Part shown: piece by piece, positions 46,806 to 57,414 of the stretch
Numbering within the stretch: position 1 is the stretch's first letter
How the letters are laid out: every line of letters starts with the position of its first letter
Notes under the pieces: model-generated
What the model was told of the DNA's origin: nothing
Database searches by the model: none
Seen by the model: the letters and a program-made list of their open reading frames with translations, nothing else
DNA from: Toxonevra muliebris
Taxonomy: Eukaryota > Arthropoda > Insecta > Diptera > Pallopteridae
Reading direction: 5' to 3'
Length of the DNA: 64,000 nucleotides
Assembly (NCBI GenBank): GCA_963691655.1
Contig: OY829328.1
Location: 70,932,400 to 70,996,399 of the forward strand
Program-made: the position numbers and the translations under genes

Positions 46806-46872
46806 CAAGCTGGAAATCGAAACCCGGGACCACATAGGCAAGAGTCTAGCACGCTGCCATCAAACCACGGAG
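46806..46872 (-). other. tRNA-like segment, possible head of a second SINE family
   Basis: Read right to left it begins TCTCCGTGGTTTGATGGCAG and includes GCTAGACTCTTGCC and CCCGGGTTTCGATTTCCAGC. This resembles a D-arm, an anticodon arm and a T-arm with a B box carrying one extra base. No 3' acceptor stem closes it, so it is not a functional tRNA gene. It differs from the SINE at 12578. It may be a tRNA pseudogene or a different SINE. Confidence 0.45.
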
Positions 46873-46996
46873 ACATTCTGGGCGATAATGTTGGTTGAAC
46901 TCAGATTATGCCTTCCCTTGCTGTATTTCTCGTCACCAGAGATTAAACTATTACTGAATAAGTAAATATGGGTTTGATGATAACTAAATTATTTTA

Positions 46997-48284
46997 CAGA
47001 GTGACAATCGTAAAGTGACGCACACATTTCAGCAGTTATTTTCAAAAGGACGTACTTCCATTAAGTACAATTAAGTGTTAACATTGCTGAATATATAAGC
47101 ATTCATTTGAACCCCACCTCATTCAATATAATCTCCTTTAGCCTGCACACATGCCTTCAATCGATCCGGAAATCGTAGGACTGTTCGCCGCAGGACTTCC
47201 TGATCAATTTCAGTCCAGGCTTTCTCTAATGAATTTGTCAGCGACTCCAGACTGTGTTGTTGAGATGCACAAGCCTTACTCTCTAAAATACTCCAAATAG
47301 AGTAGTCCATTGGATTCAAGTCAGGGGAGTATGGTGGCCATTCTTGAGATATTATGAATCCAGAAAAATTGTCTTTTATCCATGTTTGCGTTAATTTTGC
47401 CATGTGGGAAGGTGCAGAATCTTGCTGGAAAGTCCAGTTTTCATTTCCAAATGTATCTTGGGCCCAGGGAAGAACATGTTCATTTAAAATGCTCCGATAA
47501 ACAAGCTGGTCAATTTTAACACCCTCTTCAACGAATATTAGAGGGGTTCTGGCATTAGCGGAAACTCCAGCCCATTCCATAACGGAAGCTGGCTTTTGAA
47601 CTCGGCCAACAGTTCTATTTTGTTGCGATGATGATGTTAGCCACATTCGGTCATTTTGCGCATTGAAATGTTGTTCAACCGTGAAAATTTTTTCATCTGT
47701 AAACAAGATATTTTCAACATTTTTTAACACGGAGGAGCGTAGCAACGCCTTGCATCTTTGCAGTCGCAAATCTTTCTTTTTTTGTGTCAGATTTTGAGCT
47801 TTTCGGAGATTGTACTGCTTAAGATTAAGCTTTGATTTTGCAATGATTCGCACTGTTTCACGGTTTACTCCCAATTCCTTAGCGATTTTTCTCATTGAGC
47901 GCCTTGGATTTCGCTTGATTCGTTTACGAATTTTTTCTGTTAAACCAGTATTGGCAACTGTTGTAAATTTTCCCCTGTCTCTATCTCCAAAACCCCCAGT
48001 TTCATTATATCGAATAATAGCTCGGTCTACCGTACGACTTGACAAATTTAAAGCCTTTGCAATTTGACGGCTACTATAATTTGCCAAATGAAATTTCATA
48101 ATTTCACGACGAATATTTTCCTTGTCCATTTTTATGGAAATTTCAAAATGTAATAACAAAAATTCAAATAAAATCAAAAGCAAAGCCTATGAAGAATGAA
48201 TTTGATTTTCAAATTAAAGTAACGGTAAATGGCAAAGCTTGCTGCAGAGTATTAAACTTGCGTCACTTTACAATTGTCACCCTG
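46997..48284 (-). mobile_element. Complete maT-type (DD37D) mariner transposon, copy 2
   Basis: 1288 bp, inverse to the copy at 27704-28997. The ends CAGAGTGACAATCGTAAAG and, inverted, CAGGGTGACAATTGTAAAG are flanked by TA (46995-46996 and 48285-48286). It contains one open transposase frame. Being inside the sm intron and antisense to it, it would not be expressed from the sm promoter. Confidence 0.95.
47119..48129 (-). CDS. Transposase, DD37D maT-like, 336 aa, open frame
   Basis: Start at the ATG giving MDKENIRREIMKFHLANYSS; the frame is open a further 18 codons upstream without an ATG start. It has the same domain order as copy 1: two HTH-like segments (residues about 20-45 and 80-105), then Asp145 (LFTDEK), Asp237 (QQDSAPSH) and Asp275 (SPDLNPMD). 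Compared with copy 1 there are about 17 substitutions, one of which (Val to Glu in PASVMEWAG) falls in a normally hydrophobic strand of the RNase H-like fold and could impair it. The C-terminus ends KACVQAKGDYIE and lacks the local rearrangement seen in copy 1, so it is probably the ancestral form. Confidence 0.92.
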   Translation of the reverse strand: MDKENIRREIMKFHLANYSSRQIAKALNLSSRTVDRAIIRYNETGGFGDRDRGKFTTVANTGLTEKIRKRIKRNPRRSMRKIAKELGVNRETVRIIAKSKLNLKQYNLRKAQNLTQKKKDLRLQRCKALLRSSVLKNVENILFTDEKIFTVEQHFNAQNDRMWLTSSSQQNRTVGRVQKPASVMEWAGVSANARTPLIFVEEGVKIDQLVYRSILNEHVLPWAQDTFGNENWTFQQDSAPSHMAKLTQTWIKDNFSGFIISQEWPPYSPDLNPMDYSIWSILESKACASQQHSLESLTNSLEKAWTEIDQEVLRRTVLRFPDRLKACVQAKGDYIE

Positions 48285-48286
48285 TA

Positions 48287-51200
48287 AGTACGCGTTGACA
48301 GCCATGAAATGCCCTTGCCGTGTTTTTAGCTGTGTTATTCAGGACTTATTCTATTCTGTCTGATGTAGCGGTGCTATTGGTTTTAGGTTTTTTCTTTTTG
48401 CATTCACTCACCACTACAAAAAAGGTGGTTTTGTAAAAAAGTGAATACGTCATAAAACAAAAATTTTCAACATAAACTAATGAGCTAATTTTGGTGCTTT
48501 GCCAATCTTTTTGAACTACTCAAGAGAGCTCTATAATTTTGATTAACAACAATCTATAGTATACATTTCATTCATTTGTCAGTCATTTGTAGCACGCTTT
48601 TGAATCGACATACAGAGACATTCTAAAATTTTATCTCCATTATTCGACATTTTCTATCTCCTATCAATATGTCTTCTAATATCATTCAGTCATTTGATAG
48701 TTATGCCTAAAACTATACTATAGAAATCTATTATACTGCAGAAGTATATTGCCAGTAATAAATTAGATGCGAACAATTTTTTAAGTCAATAGCCACGTCA
48801 AGAATTTATATATACACTTAATGCAATAATTTATTTACTTCCGATATATTTTCGTCACAAAGATTGTGCTTACTCAATCTGGGCTTCTATGTTAGTTAAG
48901 ATGAACGTAAAATGAAATTTTTTCTACATACGTAATGAAATTGGTCTTTTTTAATAATGCTTTTTTATAAGTGTTCTGTATAAATATAAGTACAAATATT
49001 ACGATTTAAAAACAATAATACTCAAACAAGTACTTAAATACATTCATTAATCGCAATTAATCAAAAACTTTATCGGTCTATATTGGTTTTAAATACAAAA
49101 TTCGTAACCCTCAATTTATTAAAATTTTCAACTGAAATTCATGCAAAACAAGAAAAAACAATTTAAAAAATACTTGCACCAAACAGAAAATTAATAACTT
49201 TAGACCACAAAACCAAAAATAAAATATAAAAATAACAAAATATTAATTACAAAACTTTTAAAAGCTTTATAATATGCGCATACCTACATACATAGAGAAA
49301 GCTATATCATAAATTTTAGAAATATTTCTTCTTTTTTATCTTAATTACCAATTTAAAATTTTCAACACCAGAGAAATTTTCCGCATGAAATCACAATCAA
49401 ATGAAAAACTTTTCAAATATTGTTAACCTAAAATTACATCAGTAAAACAAAAACAACCAGTAACCATAACATGAACCGAACAACATTTGCTCGTAATGGC
49501 GAAAAAATTTTTTGTATGCGCACCGATACGCACAAAATTACCGATGCTATTGCGAAGCTGCGCCTGAAAGTATGCTTTAGTATACCGAATGCGTACTATA
49601 GTATAGAGCTTGTTGTAGTAGTGTCGTTAAAATTGTGTTAATGACAGTATGGTTGGATGAACTGGCAGTCAACAGCAGCAGCAGTAGCAGCGCAATTTTT
49701 CCGCCCAAATATGGCGCAAAAATATTTTTGGAATATTTGCAAATGAAGCAAACGCAAAACAATTAAGTTGAAAAGGTGATTTTACAAAATTGAACAACAA
49801 CCAAAATAAAAAAAAAAAACCAAAAAAAAAATATCAGAAACACGCAAACAACATGGCCGACAACAAACTCAATATGGCAACGACAATGAAATTTGCACAA
49901 AGTGTTATTGTGTGTGTGTATGTGTGTGTGTTGGTTTTTTCATGTACTTTGTGTAAATTTGAGTATATTCGGCTGTGACGTCATTTTACTTTCAATTACT
50001 TTGAATTTATGATATTGCATGTTTTTTTTCTCTCTCTCTCTCTCTCGTTTTGTATTTTTTTTGGTTCAGCTTAATTTAAGTTTTTGAAATAATGAATGAA
50101 AGCTTGTGATGGCATAATAGGTTTTATATTAGAAATTTTAGTGCTTAGTTCCACGGTTGATTGGTTGATTGTTCTCAGTGGTGGTTGTGTTGCTTGTTGT
50201 TTTGGGCCCAATTAGCGCAGATTGTGCTTGTTCTTATGATATCACAGTGTAGATAGTTGTGAATGCTCTTATGTTGTAAAATATTTTAGTTTCACTTGTG
50301 TGTTTGACTTAAGAGGGATTAGAATTTTTTGTGTTAGTCATGAATATTTCGTTTGAAATCAATAAGAAAATAATGTTTACCCAGTTTATTAGCATATCTG
50401 ATAAGTTTGGTCGGGCTCTTACAGTTCTTGTATTGGGAAGAAATGCGAAAGAAATGGAAAGAAAAGATGGGGGATTAGGAAAGGGATTTTTGGAAGGTTT
50501 TTCATATCTTACCTTAGCCAGATTATCTAAGTGTTCGTAAAGGCAGTCATTTCCGATCAACATTAATTAAATGATTTCAGAGAACAGCCTTTTAGTCTAA
50601 ATCTAAAGGGATTATTAACAAACAACCCAAATTTTTTATTTTAAAGGGGTACTTGCTTCAGAAAAGTTGGACACAAGTAAATTTGAACTACTTTTCGATG
50701 GAAAACATTTTTCGCCAAAGATTTCGCAATCGCTTACCCGGTAATAGTCATATATCGAGTAGTAGCTTCATATAACACCCAAAAGGTTGTGCCATGATAA
50801 ACAACTTTCTCTTAGCTATGAATCATGTACAACATAAAACAAACAAAAAATGAATATTGGTGTCGCGCATACCAAAATTACTGGTTTTGGCCCCTATACC
50901 GGGGATCCCAGACGTGAGAAACAAAATCTGAGTACAGGGTCGGAATCATCGACCCCGAATTACCCTTGCTCCCTCACATTGTACCCATACTTTTGGGGAT
51001 TCACGATCCGTAAAAGAAATACATCCAAACCATCTGATTTTGTGAAAACTTTATTATTTTCGCTACACAGTTGACCTTGTGTCGCTCCACATCTGAGCGA
51101 CGTACATGCCAAAGACTATCTGCGCATAGCAAATTGAATTTAATTTACCCGATCATATAAGTTTTCTCCAATCTTTCTGAGTCCAATTACTGTAGTTTTT

Positions 51201-51598
51201 TAGTCCATGCTAGACGATTTGTTTCCATCCATTTCATCAATAAATTTTGGCTGATCGTCTTCTGTACAGACCGAACTATCGTTGCCTACTATTTAAGATC
51301 TCGATACTTTAAACTCACGTTCGCACTTTCGAACCGATCCTTTAGGCTTATCCTTCGGGTTAAGCCATAGTCTTCTAAATTTTTTTGTCCTTTCAAACGG
51401 GTTCGTATTGCATTTTCTCTGGATCAGTCTAACAGTAGTTAGATGCAATCATCAGATTTCTTCAGGTATTTGACTTTATGACACTCGTTGATCCATAAGA
51501 ACAAAAATTATATCCGTATACTGGCTTTTTCTCATTTTTTTTTTTTGTCTTTTTCTTGAAAATTCATAAATAAATGAATTAAATGTAGTGGCGGGTAT
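48287..51598. other. Intronic sequence without a recognised gene
   Basis: AT-rich, with a (TG)n run near 49911-49931, a (CT)n run near 50032-50046 and a CAG-rich patch near 49673-49690. The open frames at 49577-50563 are short, overlapping and low-complexity. A less AT-rich block at about 50840-51500, with an open frame at 50850-51074, resembles decayed transposon sequence but shows no motif I can name. Confidence 0.4.
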
Positions 51599-52370
51599 GT
51601 TCAACTTATATACCGCCAGTGATGGTGAATCGCACCCCGAAAGTATGCTGTCTTATTATTAATATAAACAGATTAAGGGAGGTGGATTTTTGATATTAAA
51701 AATAGGATCCTAGAAGTATACCACACTTTTATTATTTTTTATGTGAATATAGTGATGGTTATTTTAAACCTTCGTACGGCCAGGTGAAGGGTGGTGCACT
51801 GCACTCCGAAAGTATACTGTCTTGTTATTAGTACAGATTAAGAAAGTTGGATTTTTTAATATTAAAAAAGGACTCTGAAAGTATAACACACTTTTATTAT
51901 TTAGTATTTAAAGATCGTGGTTGCCAAGTTAAACTTTACCGCCCGGTGAAGGATGGTGAATTGCACCCCGAAAGTATGCTGTCTTATTATTAGTATAAAC
52001 AGATTGAGAAAGGTGAATTTTTAATATGAAAAATAGGGCACAACAAGCTACAAAAGTATGGATTTAATGGAATTTTTGGAATATATAAAAAATTGTTTTT
52101 ATTTGTTATATTTTTTATTGTATAGTTTATTTTACTTTATAAACAACAATACGTAAGGTACCATATGTTATCACATCATGTGACGACTGCAGAAGATACT
52201 CATTTTGTTTTTTTTTTTTTTTTTAAAGTATAGCCTTAATTCTTTCTCCAACCACCCCTCTCCTTACTTCTCCCTCAGTATTTTCTAACTACGAAATGAA
52301 GTCCAAGCTCAGTCAATTTTCCTCTAGATAAAATTAACATTTTGAGGAGATTTTCTAAGAAATTTTTAGA
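51599..52370. mobile_element. Unclassified element with 165-bp internal repeats, copy 2
   Basis: Matches 45077-45695 from GTTCAACTT to TTTTCTAAGAAAT, in the same orientation, with high identity in the 3' part (from about 51900). It holds three internal units, landmarked by GTATGCTGTC or GTATACTGTC at 51643, 51812 and 51974, one more than copy 1. No obvious target duplication. The variation in unit number shows expansion or contraction of the tandem part. Confidence 0.8.
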
Positions 52371-54076
52371 TATGATGCGGTAACTTAACGATTCTTGCAT
52401 GCAACTGCAAAGCTCCCCAACTTCATAATTTATAGACTTTCAAATTACAGTTTTTCACTGTAATTTTTGGAAATAAAACCAAATTGTTTTTTGAATTAGC
52501 TACACCCTTGCAATTGTAAATAATAAATAAATAATATGAAATTCGCAACAAATCGCAATTGAATTGAATTAAGATACAAATGTCAACATAAAGGCTTTGA
52601 AATATCACATAAATTACTGCTGCTATGTGTTTAGTAAATTAAATATAACGATTTGTTTGAATTTCACTGTAGTGCCCCAAAGCAATAGTAATAAATTTCA
52701 AACATTATTATTTTTTAATTAGAACTAAACACCTGAAAGCACTTTCAAATATTTCATTATAACAATACAGAACCACACATAAATATGATATGATATTTAT
52801 ATGTAAATATAATCAAAAATACAAAAATAATTTACAATAAATCAATTTAAACTGATGCGATTGTGTGGTTTTGATTCTGGCAAGATAAATTCTGAAAAGA
52901 TAAATTTTGTAAATCTCATTCGTTTTTATTTTATTTTATCATTTTCGTACACACATTGTATGATAGTTATATAAAAATTTTCCACACATTTTTTTTTTTT
53001 AATAATTTCTATGACATTTACCAATTTCTGTTTGTTTTTTTTTTTTTTTTTTTTGTTTATTTTGTTTTCTCTTACACAAATAAAAATATATGAAAATTTT
53101 AAATTTATATTTTTTGATGAAAATACACAAAAATTTAATTGGCATCATTTCATTTTGTTTTTGAATATTTCCGATTTTTATCATCATCGCATTTCAATAA
53201 AACTCAGAAAGAAATCCAGCCCTCTTCAGTTATTTTTCGTTTTTTTTTATTAACATTTCGTTAGACATTGTATGTATTTTTATTTTTTGTTATTGGTTGT
53301 TTTGCGAATTTGTGTCGCAAAGTGTGAAAATGTTTTTGTTAACCACATTTTTATACTAAATAAATGAAAATAAATATTGCAGCCAGCAGTTCTCCTGTTT
53401 TTTTTTTTTTTTTTTTTTTGTATCTATACTTATGCGAGTATGTATTGCATACTTTCGGGGATTTTGTTATCAATAATACTTATTTGTGTGCACTCGCATT
53501 TGTGTATATATATATGAGTGAAGGAATGTGTATTTGTGATTGTTTGCATATAATCTTATTGATATTGATACTAAAATGTATTGGATAGGGATAAACATAT
53601 GCATATTTTTGAACTTATTTTTATATCGATGTATAAGTGTATGTATCAAATTTGTTCATTGAAAAGCACTCTTCATTTTAGTAAAATTGGCAAGGCCGAT
53701 TAATAGGCCTGCATTTTTTGGATCCAAATTCAATTAAATTTTTTGCCTGTATTAGATTATCTTCGTAATTTTGAGAAGTGATAGGGAGATAGGGATTCAG
53801 CGGTGATTATTTCATAGGAAATGTAATGGAACAACAAAAAATGTTGTATATCCACAAATATTGTTAACTAAAACATGTCAGAAACGTGTGCATTCTCTTT
53901 TATTTTCTAGCTAGCTAGCTAATAAATTAAAATAACTAATAATAATACAATTTTTCTTTTTTTTTTAACACAATAAAGCGCAAAATAATTACAGTTAAAA
54001 TACAGTTTGTATCTTCAGTTTTCGAACAGTGTAAAATATCCTACATATATCAAAACAAAAAATTAACTATTAATCA
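52371..54076. other. Intronic AT-rich sequence with poly-T runs
   Basis: No gene is recognised. Long T runs occur at about 53036-53054 and 53399-53419; a TAGCTAGC run lies near 53910-53921. The overlapping open frames at 52999-53253 on opposite strands are translations of these runs. Confidence 0.45.
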
Positions 54077-55672
54077 TTTCTTTCTCCTCTCTCTCTCTCC
54101 TCTCTCTTTTCTCATTCTCACCTCGCTTTTCTCTCAGAGAGAGGAGAGAAGAAGACTAGAGTGGGAAGAGAGAGAACGAAAGGGAAGATGGAGAAGGAAG
54201 AGAGAGAAGAAAGGGAAAAGAGGGAAGAGAGCAGATAGGGAAGAGAGAGAAGAGAGCCAGGAGAGGGAAAAGAGAGAAGAGAGTCAGGAGAGGGAAGAGA
54301 GAGATGAAAGGGAAGAGAGAGATGAGAGGGAAGAGAGAGATGAGAGGGAAGAGAGAGAAGAGAGGGAAGAGAGGGAAGAGAGGGAAGAGAGTCAGCAGAG
54401 GAAAGAGAGAGAAGAGAGGGAAGAGAGAGAAGAGAGGAAAGAGAGAGAAGAGAGGAAAGAGAGAGAAGAGAGGAAAGAGAGTCAGGAGAGGAAAGAGAGA
54501 GAAGAGAGAGAAGAGAGAGAAGAGAGGGAAGAGAGAGAAGAGAGGGAAGAGAGAGAAGAGAAAGAAGAGAGGGAAGAGAGAGAAGAGAGGAAAGAGAGAG
54601 AAGAGAGGAAAGAGAGTCAGGAGAGGAAAGAGAGAGAAGAGAGAGAAGAGAGAGAAGAGAGAGAAGAGAGGAAAGAGAGAGAAGAGAGGAAAGAGAGAGA
54701 AGAGAGGAAAGAGAGAGAAGAGAGGAAAGAGAGAGAAGAGAGGAAAGAGAGAGAAGAGAGGAAAGAGAGAGAAGAGAGGAAAGAGAGAGAAGAGAGGAAA
54801 AAGAGAGAAGAGAGGAAAGAGAGATAAGAGAGGAAAGAGAGAGAAGAGAGTCAGGAGAGGGAAGAGAGAGAAGAGAAAGAAGAAAGGGAAGAGAGAGAAG
54901 AGAGGGAAGAGAGAGAAGAGAGAGAAGAGAGTCAGGAGAGGAAAGAGAGAGAAGAGAGTCAGGAGTGGAAGGAGAGGGAAGAGAGAGAAGAGAGAGAAGA
55001 GAGAGAAGAGAGGAAAGAGAAAGAAGAGAGGAAAGAGAGAGAAGAGAGGAAAGAGAGAGAAGAGAGGAAAGAGAGAGAAGAGAGTCAGGAGAATAAAGAG
55101 AGAGAAGATAGGGAAGAGAGAGAAGAGAAAGAAGAGAGGGAAGAGAGAGAAGAGAGGGAAGAGAGAGAAGAGAAAGAAGAGAGGGAAGAGAGAGAAGAGA
55201 GTCAGGAGAGGAAAGAGAGAGAAGAGAGAGAAGAGAGGAAAGAGAGGGAAGAGAGGGAAGAGAGAGAAGAGAGAGAAGAGAGAGAAGAGAGAGAAGAGAA
55301 AGAAGAGAGGGAAGAGAGAGAAGAGAGTCAGGAGAGGAAAGAGAGAGAAGAGAGTCAGGAGTAGAAAGAGAGGAAAGAGCGGAAAGAGAGAGAAGAGAGG
55401 AAAAAGAGAGAAGAGAGGAAAGAGAGAAAAGAGAGGAAAGAGAGAAAAGAGAGGAAAGAGAGAGAAGAGAGTCAGGAGAGGGAAGAGACAGGAGATAGAA
55501 AGAGAGCTCTCTCTTCTTTCTCTCTCTCTCCTCTCTATCCCTCTCTTTCTTTCTCTTCTCTCTTCCCTCTCTTCCCTCTCTTCCCTCTCTTCTCTCTCTC
55601 TGCTCTGTCTCTCTTTCCTCTCTCTCTCTCTCCTCTGTCTCTCTCCTCTGTCTCTCTCCTCTCTCTCCCTAT
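54077..55672. repeat. GA/CT array of 1.6 kb with 18-bp units, pyrimidine arms at both ends
   Basis: A nearly pure purine strand from about 54136 to 55506 is built of 18-base units (GGAAAGAGAGAGAAGAGA and variants), interrupted at intervals by GTCAG. Short pyrimidine tracts (54077-54135 and 55507-55672, mostly CT) flank it, so each end can fold back on the purine part. The 474-codon open frame at 54304-55728 is a by-product: purine-only DNA offers few stop codons, and its product would be GKREKR repeats. Long mirror-symmetric purine/pyrimidine tracts can form triplex (H-) DNA. Confidence 0.92.
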
Positions 55673-56140
55673 TCCGTTTACCGTGGTTGTACCCGGATAT
55701 CCGGGGGTTTCGTGTATTACCAGGGTAGCCGGAAGTTCTCGGGTACCCGTTGCTAGTAGATTGATTGAAAAAATTTATAAAATTAGGGGACTACAAAATC
55801 TACAACATATAAATATATTTGTTGTACGAAATAAACGCCCGAGCGGAATCAGAAAAAAGTAGTAAATAGTTATAGACAAAGTATTAGTAATAGTTCACGG
55901 ACACAATTCCAAAGTACATATGGTAGTGCCTTATTTCAATTAGTTCATTTACCAAGCATATGTAAAAAAGAACTTTATGTAGAAGCCAAGCAATTTTCGG
56001 GTACCCGAATTCAGGTATTACCCGCAAATTTTCGGCTACCCGTTGACCGAAGTGCCCGGGTACCCGTGAGATCGGGTAATGCCCGCATTTTGGGGTACCC
56101 GGGCATTAATGTGTGTGGGTATTACCCGACGGGTATCAAA
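55673..56140. repeat. Cluster of GGGTACCCG palindromes beside the GA/CT array
   Basis: A less AT-rich block containing repeated GGGTACCCG, GGGTATTACCCG and GGGTAATGCCCG-type words at about 55736-55750 and 55996-56130, with related words (GTACCCGGATATCCGG) at 55690. It directly abuts the GA/CT array. The words are self-complementary and occur on both sides of an AT-rich spacer (about 55755-55990), so the block may be part of an unrecognised element. No coding potential. Confidence 0.6.
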
Positions 56141-57277
56141 AGCACTACTTGAAATAATATACCAAACGAACCATTGCAAGAATATGATGAAGGTTTTCTT
56201 ATATACAATCATTTGCGGTTTCTAACTTTCAATTACAATTACAATGGTCGTTTGTAAAATATTGTATGTTAATACAAAAACTTTGGAAAAATATACAATG
56301 AACTTAAGCAAAAATATCGTAAAAACTATGACAAATTGCATACGGTCTGGCCAGACTGAGGTGGTACCAATACGACTAAAAATTTTTAAATCACCAAAAT
56401 CTCACCCGTCCCATTTATACCTCAGAACTCAAATTTTTTACAAATCTATTTAAAAATAGCGTATCAAAAAATATTAAAAAAGTTGAAAAAGCTCTGGCCA
56501 GACCGTGGTGCCAACATGAGGGTTAAAACTTTTACCAATTTGGTTCTTCTTATTCTTCATTGCAATACCTTTTTTTTGCTAATTTTGTTATAAAACTTGC
56601 ATAATTTCAGGCTGAGTTTTAAACATAAGTATTCATAAATTTGTAGCATATTTTCGTGATAGTTTGTGAGGAGAAACACGTTTGTCTTTTATATACATAT
56701 TAAAATGAGACGTCATTTCGCTATAATAATGAATTGATTAATTATAAGTGGATATAGTTTCGAGCTGTTATCTAAATTATGTAAACATTTTGTCACCATA
56801 AAGTTATTAATCGCCTGAATGTCTTCTAGTATTAATTTTAAAACCACAGCGCTGAAGGCGCTTTGAATATTCACAAGCTAATATATTCATATTTACATAT
56901 ATACACGTATTTAGTTATGCATTGTTTACTACAAACTCACAATATTTAAATGCATGTGCTTTATTTTATTTAACTTTATAAATATAAATGAAAAACTTTT
57001 TAACTACTATTTACTTATAACTAAGTGTATGTAATTACCCGGATGAAGTTTTGCACGTATACTATTGTAAATGTTTTTATAATGCCACACCTTTTTGCAC
57101 TCTTAATGTTTATACATGTTTGTCATATATATGTGTGTGTAAATAGTTCAACAACAAAAACAACAACAGCATTTATGAACAGTAATTAATTTAAAACTTT
57201 GTTTCTCTTTTTCTTTTACTCCTTTTTTAATTTTATTTTTGTTTTCGGTTTTCTGTTTCTTCTCTTCTTTACAACAG
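56141..57277. other. End of the sm intron; no other gene recognised
   Basis: Two similar direct words (CTGGCCAGAC followed by GGTGGTACCAA or GGTGCCAACA) occur near 56345 and 56494. The remainder is AT-rich. A (CAACAA)n run lies near 57150-57168. The intron closes with a pyrimidine-rich stretch at 57200-57270 before the acceptor. Confidence 0.5.
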
Positions 57278-57414
57278 GAACAAAATTCCCATTCATTATG
57301 AAGCTTTGCTTCTCATCGTCGAAAAGCATGAATGGCGCCTGGAATAATGCAGCAAATGAGGGTATGATTGAGAAAGAGAACGAAGGTGAAGGCAAAGCGG
57401 AAGCATACAATTGA
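57278..57414 (+). CDS. sm: hnRNP L homologue (smooth), last coding exon
   Basis: Acceptor ACAACAG at 57271-57277. The first two bases complete the Gly codon split by the preceding intron. It encodes TKFPFIMKLCFSSSKSMNGA, the last strand of RRM4 (IMKLCFSSS, matching LKLCFST in vertebrate hnRNP L), then a short hydrophilic tail rich in Asn and Glu ending EAYN and TGA at 57412-57414. Joining it to 36621 keeps the frame exactly. The tail after RRM4 is longer than in vertebrate hnRNP L. A 2.5-kb A-rich probable 3' UTR follows. Confidence 0.93.

Larger units (their letters stand above)
36622..57277 (+). other. sm: Large sm intron splitting RRM4, filled with transposons
   Basis: Starts GTAGGT and ends TTTACAACAG after a pyrimidine-rich tract (about 57228-57270). 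Phase 1. It contains an I-group LINE, two ribozyme-repeat copies, a foldback, a SINE fragment, three transposase genes or pseudogenes, two copies of an unclassified retroposed element and the GA/CT array; each is listed separately. Nearly all the transposase and LINE reading frames inside it run antisense to sm. No additional coding exon was recognised, although an alternative small exon could escape visual inspection. Confidence 0.85.

Noticed and set aside
50850..51074. 74-codon open frame in a less AT-rich block
   Set aside because: No motif was recognised. It may be decayed transposon sequence, but I could not support a family.
54304..55728. 474-codon open frame on the + strand
   Set aside because: It is a translation of the GA array (GKREKR repeats). 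Purine-only DNA has few stop codons, and there is no domain and no other sign of a gene.
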